This document shows positions 33,780-42,403 of a stretch of DNA of 64,000 bases, one piece after another (the stretch's first letter is position 1; every line of letters starts with the position of its first letter). This DNA comes from G965215145 sp965215145 (GTDB lineage: Bacteria; Bacteroidota; Rhodothermia; Rhodothermales; JANQRZ01): NCBI GenBank assembly GCA_965215145.1, contig OZ244038.1, positions 248,001 to 312,000 of the forward strand. Reading direction: 5' to 3'. Under the pieces are notes generated by a model. That model saw only the letters and a program-made list of their open reading frames with translations, did no database searches and had not been told where the DNA came from. Made by a program: the position numbers and the translations under genes.

Positions 33780-35306
33780 ATGACCCCCCTCCGCAACGCG
33801 GCGCTCGGCGCCCTCCTCCTCCTGTTCGCCGTCGGCGTCGTCGGCTGCGACTCCGACTCCGTGCCGGAGCCCATCGACCAGACGGCGTTCTGCGAGTCGA
33901 ACCCCGCCGGCTTTGGCTGCATCGCCTCCGGCGTCGTCTACGACACCACCGGCACCGACGTAAATGACCGCCCCATCATCGAGGTCCGTGACCGCCAGGG
34001 TGGCATCGGCGGCGACCTCGGCCCCGACGCCCGCGCGGCCGTGACGTGGTCCAGCGGCTTCACCTACGTCCTCGACGGGCTCGTCTTCGTCAACCCCGGC
34101 CAGACCCTCACCATCGAGCCCGGCACGATCATCCGCGCCCGGAGCGGGCAGGGCCGGAACGCCTCGGCCCTCATCGTCGCCCGCGGCGCCCGGATCGAGG
34201 CCGACGGCACGGCCGACGCTCCGATCATCCTGACGGCCCTCAACGACGATGTCGAGGACCCGAGTGACCTCGTCGACGGCGACGCTCCGCTTTCCGGCCT
34301 CTGGGGCGGGGTCATCATCCTCGGCGCGGCGCCGACGAACATCGCCGCCGAGGAAACGAACGTCGAGGGCATCGACATCTCGGAGACGCGCGGGATCTAC
34401 GGCGGCACCGACGCCAACGACGATTCCGGCACGATCCGGTACGTCTCGATCCGCCACGGCGGCACCCTCATCGGTGAGGGCAACGAGATCAACGGGCTCA
34501 CCCTCGGCGCCGTCGGCGCGGGCACGACGATCGAGTACGTCGAGGTCTTCGCTAACGAGGACGACGGCGTCGAGTGGTTCGGCGGCACGGCCCGGGCGAA
34601 GTACCTCGCCGTCTCCTACAGCGGCGACGACATGTACGACTACGACCTCGGCTACAACGGCGTCAACCAGTACGTCTTCGGGTTGATGGCGGACTCCTTC
34701 GGCGACAACGGCGGCGAGTTCGACGGCGCCGACTCTGACCTCGGCGGTGCCGTGGGCGAGGCCGCCGAGCCCTTCACCCGCCCGGTCTTCGCCAACATGA
34801 CCCTCATCGGCTCGGGCCTCACCGCGGTCAACTCGTCCCGCGTCATGACGCTCCGGGAGAACGCGGGCGGGCAGTACTGGCGCTCGATCTTCGTCGGCTT
34901 CCAGAACGGCGTCCGCATCGAGGACAACGAGGGGGACGACGAGACCGACAGCCGCGCCCGCGTTGAGTCCGGCGACATCGCCTTCGTGGACGCCGTCTTC
35001 TCCAACGTCGTCAGCGCCACGCCGACCTTCGACGAGGTGTTCGCCTTCTACGAGGACGCACCGGAGGGCGACACGTTCGTGGACGTGGAGGACCTCCTGG
35101 GCCCGATCTCCTTCGGCGACCCCGGCCTCAGCATCACCCGCGGCCGCGGCGGCGCGCTCGACCTCACGGCGACCTCCGCCCCCGCGCCGACGGTCACGCT
35201 CCCCAGCGGCTTCCTCGACGAGACCGACTTCGTCGGCGCCGTGGGCGACACGAACTGGCTCCAGGGCTGGACGGCGCTCAGCCAGTTCAACGACCTCGAT
35301 AACTAA
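33780..35306 (+). CDS. Surface lipoprotein, beta-helix-like, partner of TonB-dependent receptor
   Basis: 508 aa. Signal with lipobox V-V-G-C (Cys23). The mature protein has repeated strand-turn patterns such as GLVFVNPGQTLTIEPGTIIRARSG, SALIVARGARIEADGTADAPIILTAL, LWGGVIILG, TIRYVSIRHGG, EINGLTLGAVGAGTTIEYVEVFANEDDGVEWFGG and MTLRENAGGQYWRSIFVGFQNGVRI, which suggest a right-handed beta-helix. Similar lipoproteins often follow TonB-dependent receptors in Bacteroidota. Role inferred: surface ligand capture. A strong terminator follows, closing the two-gene unit. Confidence 0.78.
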   Translation: MTPLRNAALGALLLLFAVGVVGCDSDSVPEPIDQTAFCESNPAGFGCIASGVVYDTTGTDVNDRPIIEVRDRQGGIGGDLGPDARAAVTWSSGFTYVLDGLVFVNPGQTLTIEPGTIIRARSGQGRNASALIVARGARIEADGTADAPIILTALNDDVEDPSDLVDGDAPLSGLWGGVIILGAAPTNIAAEETNVEGIDISETRGIYGGTDANDDSGTIRYVSIRHGGTLIGEGNEINGLTLGAVGAGTTIEYVEVFANEDDGVEWFGGTARAKYLAVSYSGDDMYDYDLGYNGVNQYVFGLMADSFGDNGGEFDGADSDLGGAVGEAAEPFTRPVFANMTLIGSGLTAVNSSRVMTLRENAGGQYWRSIFVGFQNGVRIEDNEGDDETDSRARVESGDIAFVDAVFSNVVSATPTFDEVFAFYEDAPEGDTFVDVEDLLGPISFGDPGLSITRGRGGALDLTATSAPAPTVTLPSGFLDETDFVGAVGDTNWLQGWTALSQFNDLDN

Positions 35307-35350
35307 ACCGAGTCCTCAGAAGTGCTGCGCTTTCGGGCGCGGCCCAACGG

Positions 35351-35390
35351 AGCGCCGGCCCTCTTGTGGGAGGAGGGTCGGCGCTTCTGT
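35351..35390 (+). terminator. Intrinsic terminator of the receptor-lipoprotein unit
   Basis: AGCGCCGGCCCTC (35351-35363) pairs with GAGGGTCGGCGCT (35373-35385) at 12 of 13 positions, followed by TCTGT. Located 45 nt after the stop codon. Confidence 0.7.
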
Positions 35391-35518
35391 GTGCGCCCGG
35401 CACGCGATACCGCCGCGTTCAGCGTTTTGGCGGTGTCTCCTCGTAACAGCGAGGGGGGCCGTGCGTACTGACCACGGCAGTCTTATCCGCTTTCCCCTTT
35501 GACAACCCCCGCCTTCCC

Positions 35519-38266
35519 ATGCACAGAACTACCCTCGCCGCTCTGCTCGCGGCGCTCCTGCTCGCTGCGCCCGCGTCCGCGCAGGACGTGGTCGCCCCGA
35601 CGGCGCCCGCGCTCGCGGACGCCGATCTCCCGCCGCTGCTCGACCGCGAGGTCTTCTTCGGCGACCCCGAGATCGCCGGCGGTAACCTCTCGCCGGACGG
35701 CCAGTACCTCGCCTTCCGTAAGCCCTACAACGACGTGATGAACGTCTGGGTGAAGGCCGTGGATGAGCCCTTCGACGACGCCCGCCCGATCACGGCCGAC
35801 GAGCGGCCCGTCGGCGGCTACTTCTGGAGCCAGGACGGGCGCTACCTCCTCTACGTCCAGGACAAGGGCGGCGACGAGGACTTCCACGTCTACGCCGTGG
35901 ACCCCCGCGCCGAGGCCGAGGCCGCCACGGGCGTCCCGTCTGCGCGCGACCTCACCCCGCTCGACGGCGTCCGCGCCATGATCATCGACGTCCCCGAGGA
36001 CGACCCGACGACGATGCTCGTCGGCCTCAACGACCGCGACGCCTCGTGGCACGACGTCTACCGCCTGGACATCGAGACGGGCGAGCGCGAGCTCCTGATC
36101 GAGAACACCGAGCAGGTCGCCGGCTGGATGACCGACCTCGACGGCGAGCTCCGCCTCGCCCTCCGCGTCGACCCGCAGACGGGCACCACCGAGGTCCGGC
36201 CCATCGAGGGCACGGCCATCGGCGCCCCGATCTACACCTGCTCGGTGACGGAGAGCTGCGGCCCCCTCCGCTTCCACCCCGACGGCGACAAGGTCTACAT
36301 GCGCACCGACCGCGGCGACCGTGACCTCGGCGAGTTCGTCCTGTTCGACCTCAACACGCAGGAGGAGACGCTCGTCGAGCGCGACCCCGAGGGGCAGGTG
36401 GACTTCGGCGGCGCCCTCTTCTCCGACAAGACCGACGAGCTCCTGCTGACGGTCTACAACGGCGACCGCGTCCGGCTCTACCCGAAGACCGACGAGATGG
36501 CCGCCGACCTCGCCTTCCTCCGCGAGGAGCTCCCCGACGGCGAGATCGGCCTCGGCTCGATGGACAAGAGCGAGCGGTTCATGGTGATCACGCTCGCGCG
36601 CGACGTGGACCCCGGCTCGCGTTACCTCTTCGACCGCCAGGAGCGGACCGTCGAGAAGCTCTACACCTCGCGGCCGGAGCTGCCCGTCGAGCACATGGCC
36701 CCGATGAGCGCCATCCGCTACGAGGCCCGCGACGGCCTCTCGATCCCGGCCTACCTCACGCTCCCCGTGGGCGTCGACCCGGAGAAGCTGCCGACGGTGA
36801 TCCTCCCGCACGGCGGCCCGTGGGCGCGCGACTCCTACGGCTACGACAGCTTCGCGCAGTTCCTCGCCAACCGCGGCTACGCCGTGCTCCAGCCGAACTT
36901 CCGCGGCTCGACGGGCTACGGCAAGGCGTTCCTCAACGCCGGCAACAAGGAGTGGGGCACCGGCGCCATGCAGCACGACATCACCGACGGCGTGAACTAC
37001 CTCGTCGAGCAGGGCATCGCCGACCCCGAGCGCGTCGCGATCATGGGCGGCTCGTACGGCGGCTACGCCACGCTCGCCGGCGTCGCGTTCACGCCGGAGC
37101 TCTACGCCGCCGGCGTCTCCATCGTCGGCCCGAGCAGCATCATCACGCTCCTGGAGTCCATCCCGCCGTATTGGGAGGCCGGGCGCAAGATGTTCGCCGA
37201 GCGCGTGGGCGACATGAACGACCCGGAGGAGCGGGCGGTGCTGGAGGCGCAGTCGCCGCTGAACAGCGCCGACCGCATCGAGTCGCCGCTGCTGGTGATC
37301 CAGGGCGCCAACGACCCCCGCGTGAAGCAGCGCGAGAGCGACCAGATCGTCGTCGCCCTCCGCGACCGCGGCTTCCCCATCGAGTACATGGTGGCGGCGG
37401 ACGAGGGCCACGGCTTCCGCGGCGAGGAGAACCGCCTCGCCATGTTCGCCAAGGTCGAGGAGTTCCTCGCCCAGCACCTCGGCGGGCGCTACCAGGCCGA
37501 CGTGCCGGAGGAGATCGAGGCGAAGCTCGACGAGCTGATGATCGACCCCGCCACCGTCGTCGTCACCGACCCGATGGACACGAGTTCGATGGACACGCCG
37601 ACGTTCGACGGCTCCTCGGTCCAGCCGGCGCGGATGACCTACGAGACCGTGATCGGGATGGGCGGCCAGGAGATCCCGTTGGAAGAGCCCTCCCGCGAGG
37701 TGATGATGGTCGAGCACGAGAGGCAGCCGGCCCTCGCCGTCGTGGACCGCGCCAAGCTGCCGGCCATGATGGGCGGCGCCGCGATGGTGGACTCGTTCGT
37801 CGTCGCGCGCGGGGACCTCACCCCGCTCTACCGCGAGCTCCAGCAGGGCCCGGCCACCATCACGCTCACCTACGGCCCCGGCGCCGTCGAGGGGCAGATG
37901 GCGCAGGGCGGTCAGGCCATGCCGATCTCCGTCGCGCTCGACGGCCCCGTGATCGCCGACGGCTCGGCCCTCGAGGTCGGCCTCGGCACGATGGAGCTGG
38001 AGGAGGGCTACACCGCCGCCTTCTCGGCGTTCAACATGACGGCGCAGCGGGTGGAGACCTACACCATGACCGTGACCGGCATGGAGGAGGTCACCGTCCC
38101 GGCCGGGACGTTCCAGACCTACGTGGTCGAGCTCGACAAGCAGGACTCGAACGAGGACACCACGCTCTACGTCCGCGAGGGCGACCGCGTGGTCGTCAAG
38201 AGCGTCTCGATGCTGCCGGCGCAGATGGGCGGCGGCACCATCACCTCGATGCTGACGGGGATGTAG
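35519..38266 (+). CDS. Secreted S9 (prolyl oligopeptidase) family peptidase with extra C-terminal domain
   Basis: 915 aa, about 250 longer than usual. Signal peptide 1-21 (ASAQ). An N-terminal beta-propeller (to about 390) has GNLSPDGQYLAFRK, GYFWSQDGRYLLYVQD and DLGEFVLFDL. The alpha/beta-hydrolase domain has VILPHGGPWARD, NFRGSTGYGKAF and the catalytic triad Ser512 (MGGSYGGYA), Asp599 (GANDPRV) and His631 (DEGHGF). From about residue 665 a distinct domain begins (MTYETVIGMGGQEIPLEEPSREVMM) with a VTVPAGTFQTYVVE motif like DUF3108-type beta barrels. It should cleave peptides in the periplasm; the role of the added domain is unknown. Confidence 0.88.
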   Translation: MHRTTLAALLAALLLAAPASAQDVVAPTAPALADADLPPLLDREVFFGDPEIAGGNLSPDGQYLAFRKPYNDVMNVWVKAVDEPFDDARPITADERPVGGYFWSQDGRYLLYVQDKGGDEDFHVYAVDPRAEAEAATGVPSARDLTPLDGVRAMIIDVPEDDPTTMLVGLNDRDASWHDVYRLDIETGERELLIENTEQVAGWMTDLDGELRLALRVDPQTGTTEVRPIEGTAIGAPIYTCSVTESCGPLRFHPDGDKVYMRTDRGDRDLGEFVLFDLNTQEETLVERDPEGQVDFGGALFSDKTDELLLTVYNGDRVRLYPKTDEMAADLAFLREELPDGEIGLGSMDKSERFMVITLARDVDPGSRYLFDRQERTVEKLYTSRPELPVEHMAPMSAIRYEARDGLSIPAYLTLPVGVDPEKLPTVILPHGGPWARDSYGYDSFAQFLANRGYAVLQPNFRGSTGYGKAFLNAGNKEWGTGAMQHDITDGVNYLVEQGIADPERVAIMGGSYGGYATLAGVAFTPELYAAGVSIVGPSSIITLLESIPPYWEAGRKMFAERVGDMNDPEERAVLEAQSPLNSADRIESPLLVIQGANDPRVKQRESDQIVVALRDRGFPIEYMVAADEGHGFRGEENRLAMFAKVEEFLAQHLGGRYQADVPEEIEAKLDELMIDPATVVVTDPMDTSSMDTPTFDGSSVQPARMTYETVIGMGGQEIPLEEPSREVMMVEHERQPALAVVDRAKLPAMMGGAAMVDSFVVARGDLTPLYRELQQGPATITLTYGPGAVEGQMAQGGQAMPISVALDGPVIADGSALEVGLGTMELEEGYTAAFSAFNMTAQRVETYTMTVTGMEEVTVPAGTFQTYVVELDKQDSNEDTTLYVREGDRVVVKSVSMLPAQMGGGTITSMLTGM

Positions 38267-38287
38267 ACCCCAACTCGCCCGAACGCA

Positions 38288-38330
38288 CAGCGGCCGACCT
38301 CCGAAGTGAAGGCCGGCCGCTGCGTTTGTT
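38288..38330 (+). terminator. Intrinsic terminator after S9 peptidase
   Basis: CAGCGGCCGACCT pairs with AGGCCGGCCGCTG over a short loop, with one mismatch, followed by CGTTTGTT. Located 22 nt after the stop codon. Confidence 0.75.
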
Positions 38331-38346
38331 GGGCGTGACGGGAGAG

Positions 38347-39192
38347 CTAGTCCTCCTCGCCGTCGCCGTCCGGCTGGATGAACGGCGTGGCGATGCCGTC
38401 CTCGCCCGCCACGGTCTCCATATCGAGCGGCTCGTCGAACGCCTCCGAGATGTCCTCGGCCGTGTAGCCCATGAGGGCGCTCGTGAGGTCGAGCCCGCCC
38501 TGCACCGTGTTGCCCTCGGCGGGGAACATGGACTCGGGGTCGCCGGGGCCATAGGTCGCCGCGATGGCGGCGGGGGCGCCGGGCTGGCTGTTCGGGATCC
38601 ACCCCTGGTTGCCGCGCAGCCGCCGGATGGCCGCCGCGTGGCGGGCCTCGACGGAGTGGATCTGGAGCGCGACCGTCAGGGTGTCGGGGTCCATGATGGC
38701 CGCGGCCTGCCCCTTGTAGGCGCGGACGCCGGTGTCCTCGAACCCCTGCGCGAGCGTCTTGATGAGGTCGTAGGAGCTGAGGTAGTCGGTGCCGTCTACG
38801 TCGAAGACGAAGTCATCGTCGTCGAACTCGACGGGGTCCGCCCCGGCATCGCTGATGGCACCCGAGAGAACGACCACATGGGCCGACTCGTCGCGCTCGA
38901 TGAGCTCGAACAGCGGGCGGTCGGCGCCGTCGATGCGGCCGGTGTTGAGGGCCTTCCGGTAGAAAGCCCGCTCGAGGTACTCCAGCGTGAGGGCATAGTT
39001 GAGGATAGCGACGTCGCCACCGGCACGGTAGGCCGGGTTGGCAGCCACCGCGCGCTTCGCCATTGCGAAGAACGGCGTCATGGCGAGGGTCGCGGCGCCG
39101 CCGAGGCGGCCGGCCCTGCGGAGCGCGTCGCGGCGCGAGGTCGGTGCGCCGAGCACCTCGGCGTCGAAGCGGTTCAGGAGATCGGAGTTCAT
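38347..39192 (-). CDS. Ferritin-like domain protein (DUF4439/Ferritin_2 type), gene 2 of a pair
   Basis: 281 aa. The N-terminus has SRRDALRRAGRLGGAATLAM, a Tat-like twin-arginine segment before a hydrophobic stretch. The core is a four-helix ferritin-like bundle: VAILNYALTLEYLERAFYRKAL, LFELIERDESAHVVVL, LAQGFEDTGVRAYKGQAA and ALQIHSVEARHAAAIRRL carry the paired Glu/His ligands expected for a di-iron site. Acidic C-terminus. It lies 50 bp after the second ferritin-like gene in the same orientation. Such proteins are annotated as Ferritin_2; activity is unproven (iron handling or stress protection inferred). Confidence 0.8.
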   Translation of the reverse strand: MNSDLLNRFDAEVLGAPTSRRDALRRAGRLGGAATLAMTPFFAMAKRAVAANPAYRAGGDVAILNYALTLEYLERAFYRKALNTGRIDGADRPLFELIERDESAHVVVLSGAISDAGADPVEFDDDDFVFDVDGTDYLSSYDLIKTLAQGFEDTGVRAYKGQAAAIMDPDTLTVALQIHSVEARHAAAIRRLRGNQGWIPNSQPGAPAAIAATYGPGDPESMFPAEGNTVQGGLDLTSALMGYTAEDISEAFDEPLDMETVAGEDGIATPFIQPDGDGEED

Positions 39193-39242
39193 GTCAGAAG
39201 AGGGGGTGGGGTCAGAGGGAAGGGGGTCGGCAGGCGCGGCGA

Positions 39243-39965
39243 TCAGGTGTTGACCGCCGTGATCTCGTTCTGGATGAACGGGCCGGCCCCGTCCGCACCG
39301 AGGACGACGCTAGGCGTGAACGCCCGGTCGAGCCCCGTGTCGGCATCGACCACGCCGGGCGCGGCGATGGCGTTCTGGGTGATGATGCCGCTGACGACGG
39401 AGGCGTGGCGGGCCTCGACGGAGACGATCTTGCCGGCGATCGTCAGGAACGTCCGGCCATCGTCGGTGTCGCTGAAGTAGCGGCCCGCTCCGTTGTAAGC
39501 GGCCACGCCGAGGTCCTCGAACGTCTGCGCCGTGGCGAGCACGCTGTCGCGGTCGTCGAAGTCCACGGCCGAGAAGTCCGGGGTGAGGCCGGGGATCGCC
39601 ATGTCGCCGAGGACGGCAGCGTAGAAGTCGCGGTGGATCGCCTCATGGCGCTCGAGGTCGCGGAGGACGGCCTGCTCGTCGGCGCTGAAGATCGAGCCGA
39701 AGGCGCCGTCGGTGATGACGGCGGCGTAGAAGGCGGCTTCGAGTTGCTCGAGCGCATAGGCGTAGTTGAGCACGCCGAAGTCGCTGGAGAAGTCGAGCGT
39801 GACGGCGGCGGGGTCCGGCGGGTCGGGATCCGAGGGGTCGGAGGAGTCGCAGCCGGCGAGCGCGGTCCCGGTCCCGAGGACAGCACCGCCGACGCCGAGC
39901 AGCTTCAGGAAGTCGCGGCGGCTCGACGGCGCGGAGGGGCCGGGAGCGCGGAGGAGGTCAGGCAT
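39243..39965 (-). CDS. Ferritin-like domain lipoprotein with Tat-type signal, gene 1 of a pair
   Basis: 240 aa. SRRDFLKLLGVGGAVLG is a clear twin-arginine signal, followed by the lipobox A-L-A-G-C, so it is probably a Tat-exported lipoprotein. The bundle repeats the partner's pattern: FGVLNYAYALEQLEAAFYAAVI, LRDLERHEAIHRDFYAAVL, TFEDLGVAAYNGAG and IVSVEARHASVV. The start at 39965 was chosen because it gives the signal; the frame is open to 40043. A perfect 18-bp palindrome lies 123 bp upstream and may be an operator for the pair. Confidence 0.8.
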   Translation of the reverse strand: MPDLLRAPGPSAPSSRRDFLKLLGVGGAVLGTGTALAGCDSSDPSDPDPPDPAAVTLDFSSDFGVLNYAYALEQLEAAFYAAVITDGAFGSIFSADEQAVLRDLERHEAIHRDFYAAVLGDMAIPGLTPDFSAVDFDDRDSVLATAQTFEDLGVAAYNGAGRYFSDTDDGRTFLTIAGKIVSVEARHASVVSGIITQNAIAAPGVVDADTGLDRAFTPSVVLGADGAGPFIQNEITAVNT

Positions 39966-40087
39966 GAGTGGAATGTGGTGAGTGAGAGGTGGTTCTTCCC
40001 GGTGTACCGGCCCGGAGAGGCGGTGCGCTGGGCAGGGGTCCAACGGAAGGCTCCGGAGAGCGTTCGGCGCCGATCAGCCTATCCCTG

Positions 40088-40105
40088 TTCTGGACGTGTC
40101 CAGAA
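40088..40105. promoter_or_regulatory. Perfect 18-bp dyad, candidate operator
   Basis: TTCTGGAC (40088-40095), a GT spacer and GTCCAGAA (40098-40105). It sits in the only long spacer upstream of the ferritin-like pair. A symmetric site of this size suits a dimeric repressor or activator. Confidence 0.5.
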
Positions 40106-40157
40106 TATGTTCACCGGGGGCCGAAGGCGCGGCGTTATTCCCGCCGTGGCCCCGTAG

Positions 40158-40182
40158 TTCCCTATGGAGCCCGCATAGGGAA
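40158..40182. terminator. Inverted repeat downstream of the STAND ATPase gene
   Basis: TTCCCTATG (40158-40166) and CATAGGGAA (40174-40182) form a perfect 9-bp stem with a 7-nt loop, 40 nt past the end of the minus-strand ATPase gene. No U-tract; could also be a binding site. Confidence 0.35.
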
Positions 40183-40222
40183 GCATCGGCGGCGACGGGC
40201 TCCCCCTTTAAGCCGGGTCGGG

Positions 40223-42286
40223 TCACTCCGACCGGAGCTCCTCCTGCCACAAGGCTGCGACGACGTGCTCGATGGCGCGCTTGAGGTAGCGGCGGTACGT
40301 GCTGAAGGCGAGGTCGAGCTGCTCGGCGGCCTCGGCCTGCGTCCGCGCCGGGTCGAGGTAGGTGGCGTCGAGGGCGAGGTAGTAGAGCTCCTCCTTCGGG
40401 GTGGCGCGGAGCTGCTCGGCGGCCTCGTCGAGCGCGGCCCGGAGCGCGGCCACGCGGTCGCCGCCGTCGGCGCGGCGGGCGACGAGGCGGGAGCGGAGGA
40501 GGAGGCTGCCTTCGAGGTCGTGGGGGCGGGCGTAGTCGCGCAGCGCAGCGCGGACCGCCTCGGCGAAGTCGGGCTCGCTGAGCACGACGAGGCGGTCGGC
40601 GGCCGGCTCCTCAGCGGCGGGGGCTGCGAGCGAGAGCCCCTGCTCGGCGAGCCGGTTCAGCCACTGCGCAGGCGGCACGGCGCGCCAGTCGTGCCCGTAC
40701 ACGCCGTAGCTCCGGCCGCCCACCTCGAAGTCGGCCTCGGGGAGGCGGCGGAGGCCGGCCAGCGTGAGCACCATCCTCCAGTAGTCCGGCTCGGCGCAGG
40801 GCAGGAGCGTGAAGGCGAGGCCCTCGGCGCTGAGGTAGTGCCGCACGGTGGCGACGAAGACGAGGCTCTGCACGGCCGAGACCTGCTGGTGCGCCTCGGC
40901 GTCCATCCAGAACCGGAACAGCGTGGCGCGCTCGCCGGCCCGGAGCGGGGCGTGCTCGTCGAGGTAGCGGAGGGCGGCTTCGGCGGCTGGGTCGCTCTCA
41001 CGCTCCTCGCCGGAGAGGGCGTCCAGGGGGAGGAGGAACAGGAACCCCTGCGGCTCGCCGTCGGCGCCTCGGAACATCCGGACGCTCTCCGGGCGGCGGT
41101 GGAACCACGCGGCGGCGATCTCGGCAGACGCCGTGCCCTCGTGGCGCTCGACCATCCGGCGCAGTGCGTCCCAACCGGCTGCATCCTCCGGGGCGTTCCC
41201 CACGCGCGGCTGCGCCCCCTGCCAGTGCGCCCGCAGCTCGGCAAAGAGGGGGCGGACGACCGGGTTGTGGCGGTGGAGGAAGGCGTACTCCGTCAGCACC
41301 CGTTGCTGCTCCACCGCTCCGCCGTCGCCGAGGAGGGCGCGGGTGTAGTGGGCACGGGCGCGGCGCTCCAGCTCCGCGAACCGCTCGGGGAGACGCCAGC
41401 GGAGGTCGGCGGCGAGGGCGTCGCGGGCGAGGTCGTGGAGGCGGAGGCCGTCCGGCGCGTCCTCGACGAACGAGAGCCCGCGCAGCCACGCGAACGCCTC
41501 GCGCGGCGTGCGGCCCTCGTCGCCGAGGAGGTCGGCCAGGAGCTCCTCGGTGACGGTGCGGACGGCGGCGGCGGCCTCGAGCGCGGCGGCGCCGTCGGCC
41601 GCGTCGGCCTCCTCCACGAACCGGCGCAGCAGGGCCGTCACCACGTCCGGCGCGTCGGCGAAGTCGAGCGAGAAGGCGGGGTCGAGGCGGTAGCGTTCGG
41701 CGACGAGGGCGAGGGCCAGCGGGTGCCCGTGGGTCGCATCGGCGGCGGCGGCCTGCTGAGGTTCGGGGACGCCCTGCGCCGCCAGCAGCGCGCGGCTCTC
41801 GGCCGGGGTGAGGTTCCGCAGGGGCACCGTCCGCAGCAGCGCCTGCCAGCCGACGTCGCCGCGCCAGCGCGGGCCGGGCGGCTGCCGCGAAGCCATCACC
41901 ACGAGGGCGCCGTCGGGGAGCTCCGGGAGGAACGCCGTCCGCAGCCAGTCCTCCAACCCGGCGACCGTCTCCAGCGTGTCGATGAAGAGCACCGACCGCT
42001 CCGCGTCGAGGGTGGGTAGCAGGGGTTCGGCGACGTGCTGGAAGGCCTCCGGCGTCGGCTCCACCTCGCGGGCGTCGAGGCGGGCCGTGGGGACGCCGGC
42101 CGACGCGGCGGCGTGCTCGAACTCCCCCATCAGCGCCGTCTTGCCGACCCCACCGGGGCCGTAAAGGTAGAGGGCGTAGAACGGCGGCTCCCCCGAGCTC
42201 AGCGCCGACTTGAACAGCGCCCGCTCGTCCTCCCGTCCGACGAACCGGGTGTGGCGGGCTGCTCGGAGACGGTCCCTCAGCGACAT
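40223..42286 (-). CDS. STAND-type ATPase with C-terminal helix-turn-helix
   Basis: 687 aa. FVGRED (15-20), Walker A LYGPGGVGKTALM (41-53), Walker B SVLFIDTLE (98-106), sensor-like VVMASRQPP and a GHPLALAL segment make this an NB-ARC/STAND-type NTPase. The middle has a winged-helix-like region (LLADLLGDEGRTPREAFAWLRGLSFVED) and a long alpha/beta section. The C-terminus (about 630-687: YYLALDATYLDPARTQAEAAEQL, then DLAFSTYRRYLKRAIEHV) looks like a sigma region 4-type helix-turn-helix. Likely a signal-dependent regulator that switches on nucleotide exchange; target unknown. It is followed on the same strand by the ferritin-like pair. Confidence 0.75.
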   Translation of the reverse strand: MSLRDRLRAARHTRFVGREDERALFKSALSSGEPPFYALYLYGPGGVGKTALMGEFEHAAASAGVPTARLDAREVEPTPEAFQHVAEPLLPTLDAERSVLFIDTLETVAGLEDWLRTAFLPELPDGALVVMASRQPPGPRWRGDVGWQALLRTVPLRNLTPAESRALLAAQGVPEPQQAAAADATHGHPLALALVAERYRLDPAFSLDFADAPDVVTALLRRFVEEADAADGAAALEAAAAVRTVTEELLADLLGDEGRTPREAFAWLRGLSFVEDAPDGLRLHDLARDALAADLRWRLPERFAELERRARAHYTRALLGDGGAVEQQRVLTEYAFLHRHNPVVRPLFAELRAHWQGAQPRVGNAPEDAAGWDALRRMVERHEGTASAEIAAAWFHRRPESVRMFRGADGEPQGFLFLLPLDALSGEERESDPAAEAALRYLDEHAPLRAGERATLFRFWMDAEAHQQVSAVQSLVFVATVRHYLSAEGLAFTLLPCAEPDYWRMVLTLAGLRRLPEADFEVGGRSYGVYGHDWRAVPPAQWLNRLAEQGLSLAAPAAEEPAADRLVVLSEPDFAEAVRAALRDYARPHDLEGSLLLRSRLVARRADGGDRVAALRAALDEAAEQLRATPKEELYYLALDATYLDPARTQAEAAEQLDLAFSTYRRYLKRAIEHVVAALWQEELRSE

Positions 42287-42403
42287 TCTGGGTCGTGAGT
42301 TGTGGGTGGTGAGTCGTGAGTTAAGGCCCCCTCGTCGTGGGGCTGGCCTACGGTCGTGGGATGGCCGGTGCTCCCAAAGAAATACTTAGGACCCACAACC
42401 GAC

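Noticed and set aside
35483..38602. 1039-residue minus-strand open frame over the S9 peptidase
   Set aside because: Amino-acid composition is extreme (Arg, Val, Gly, His) and no fold is evident; the plus strand has the intact catalytic triad.
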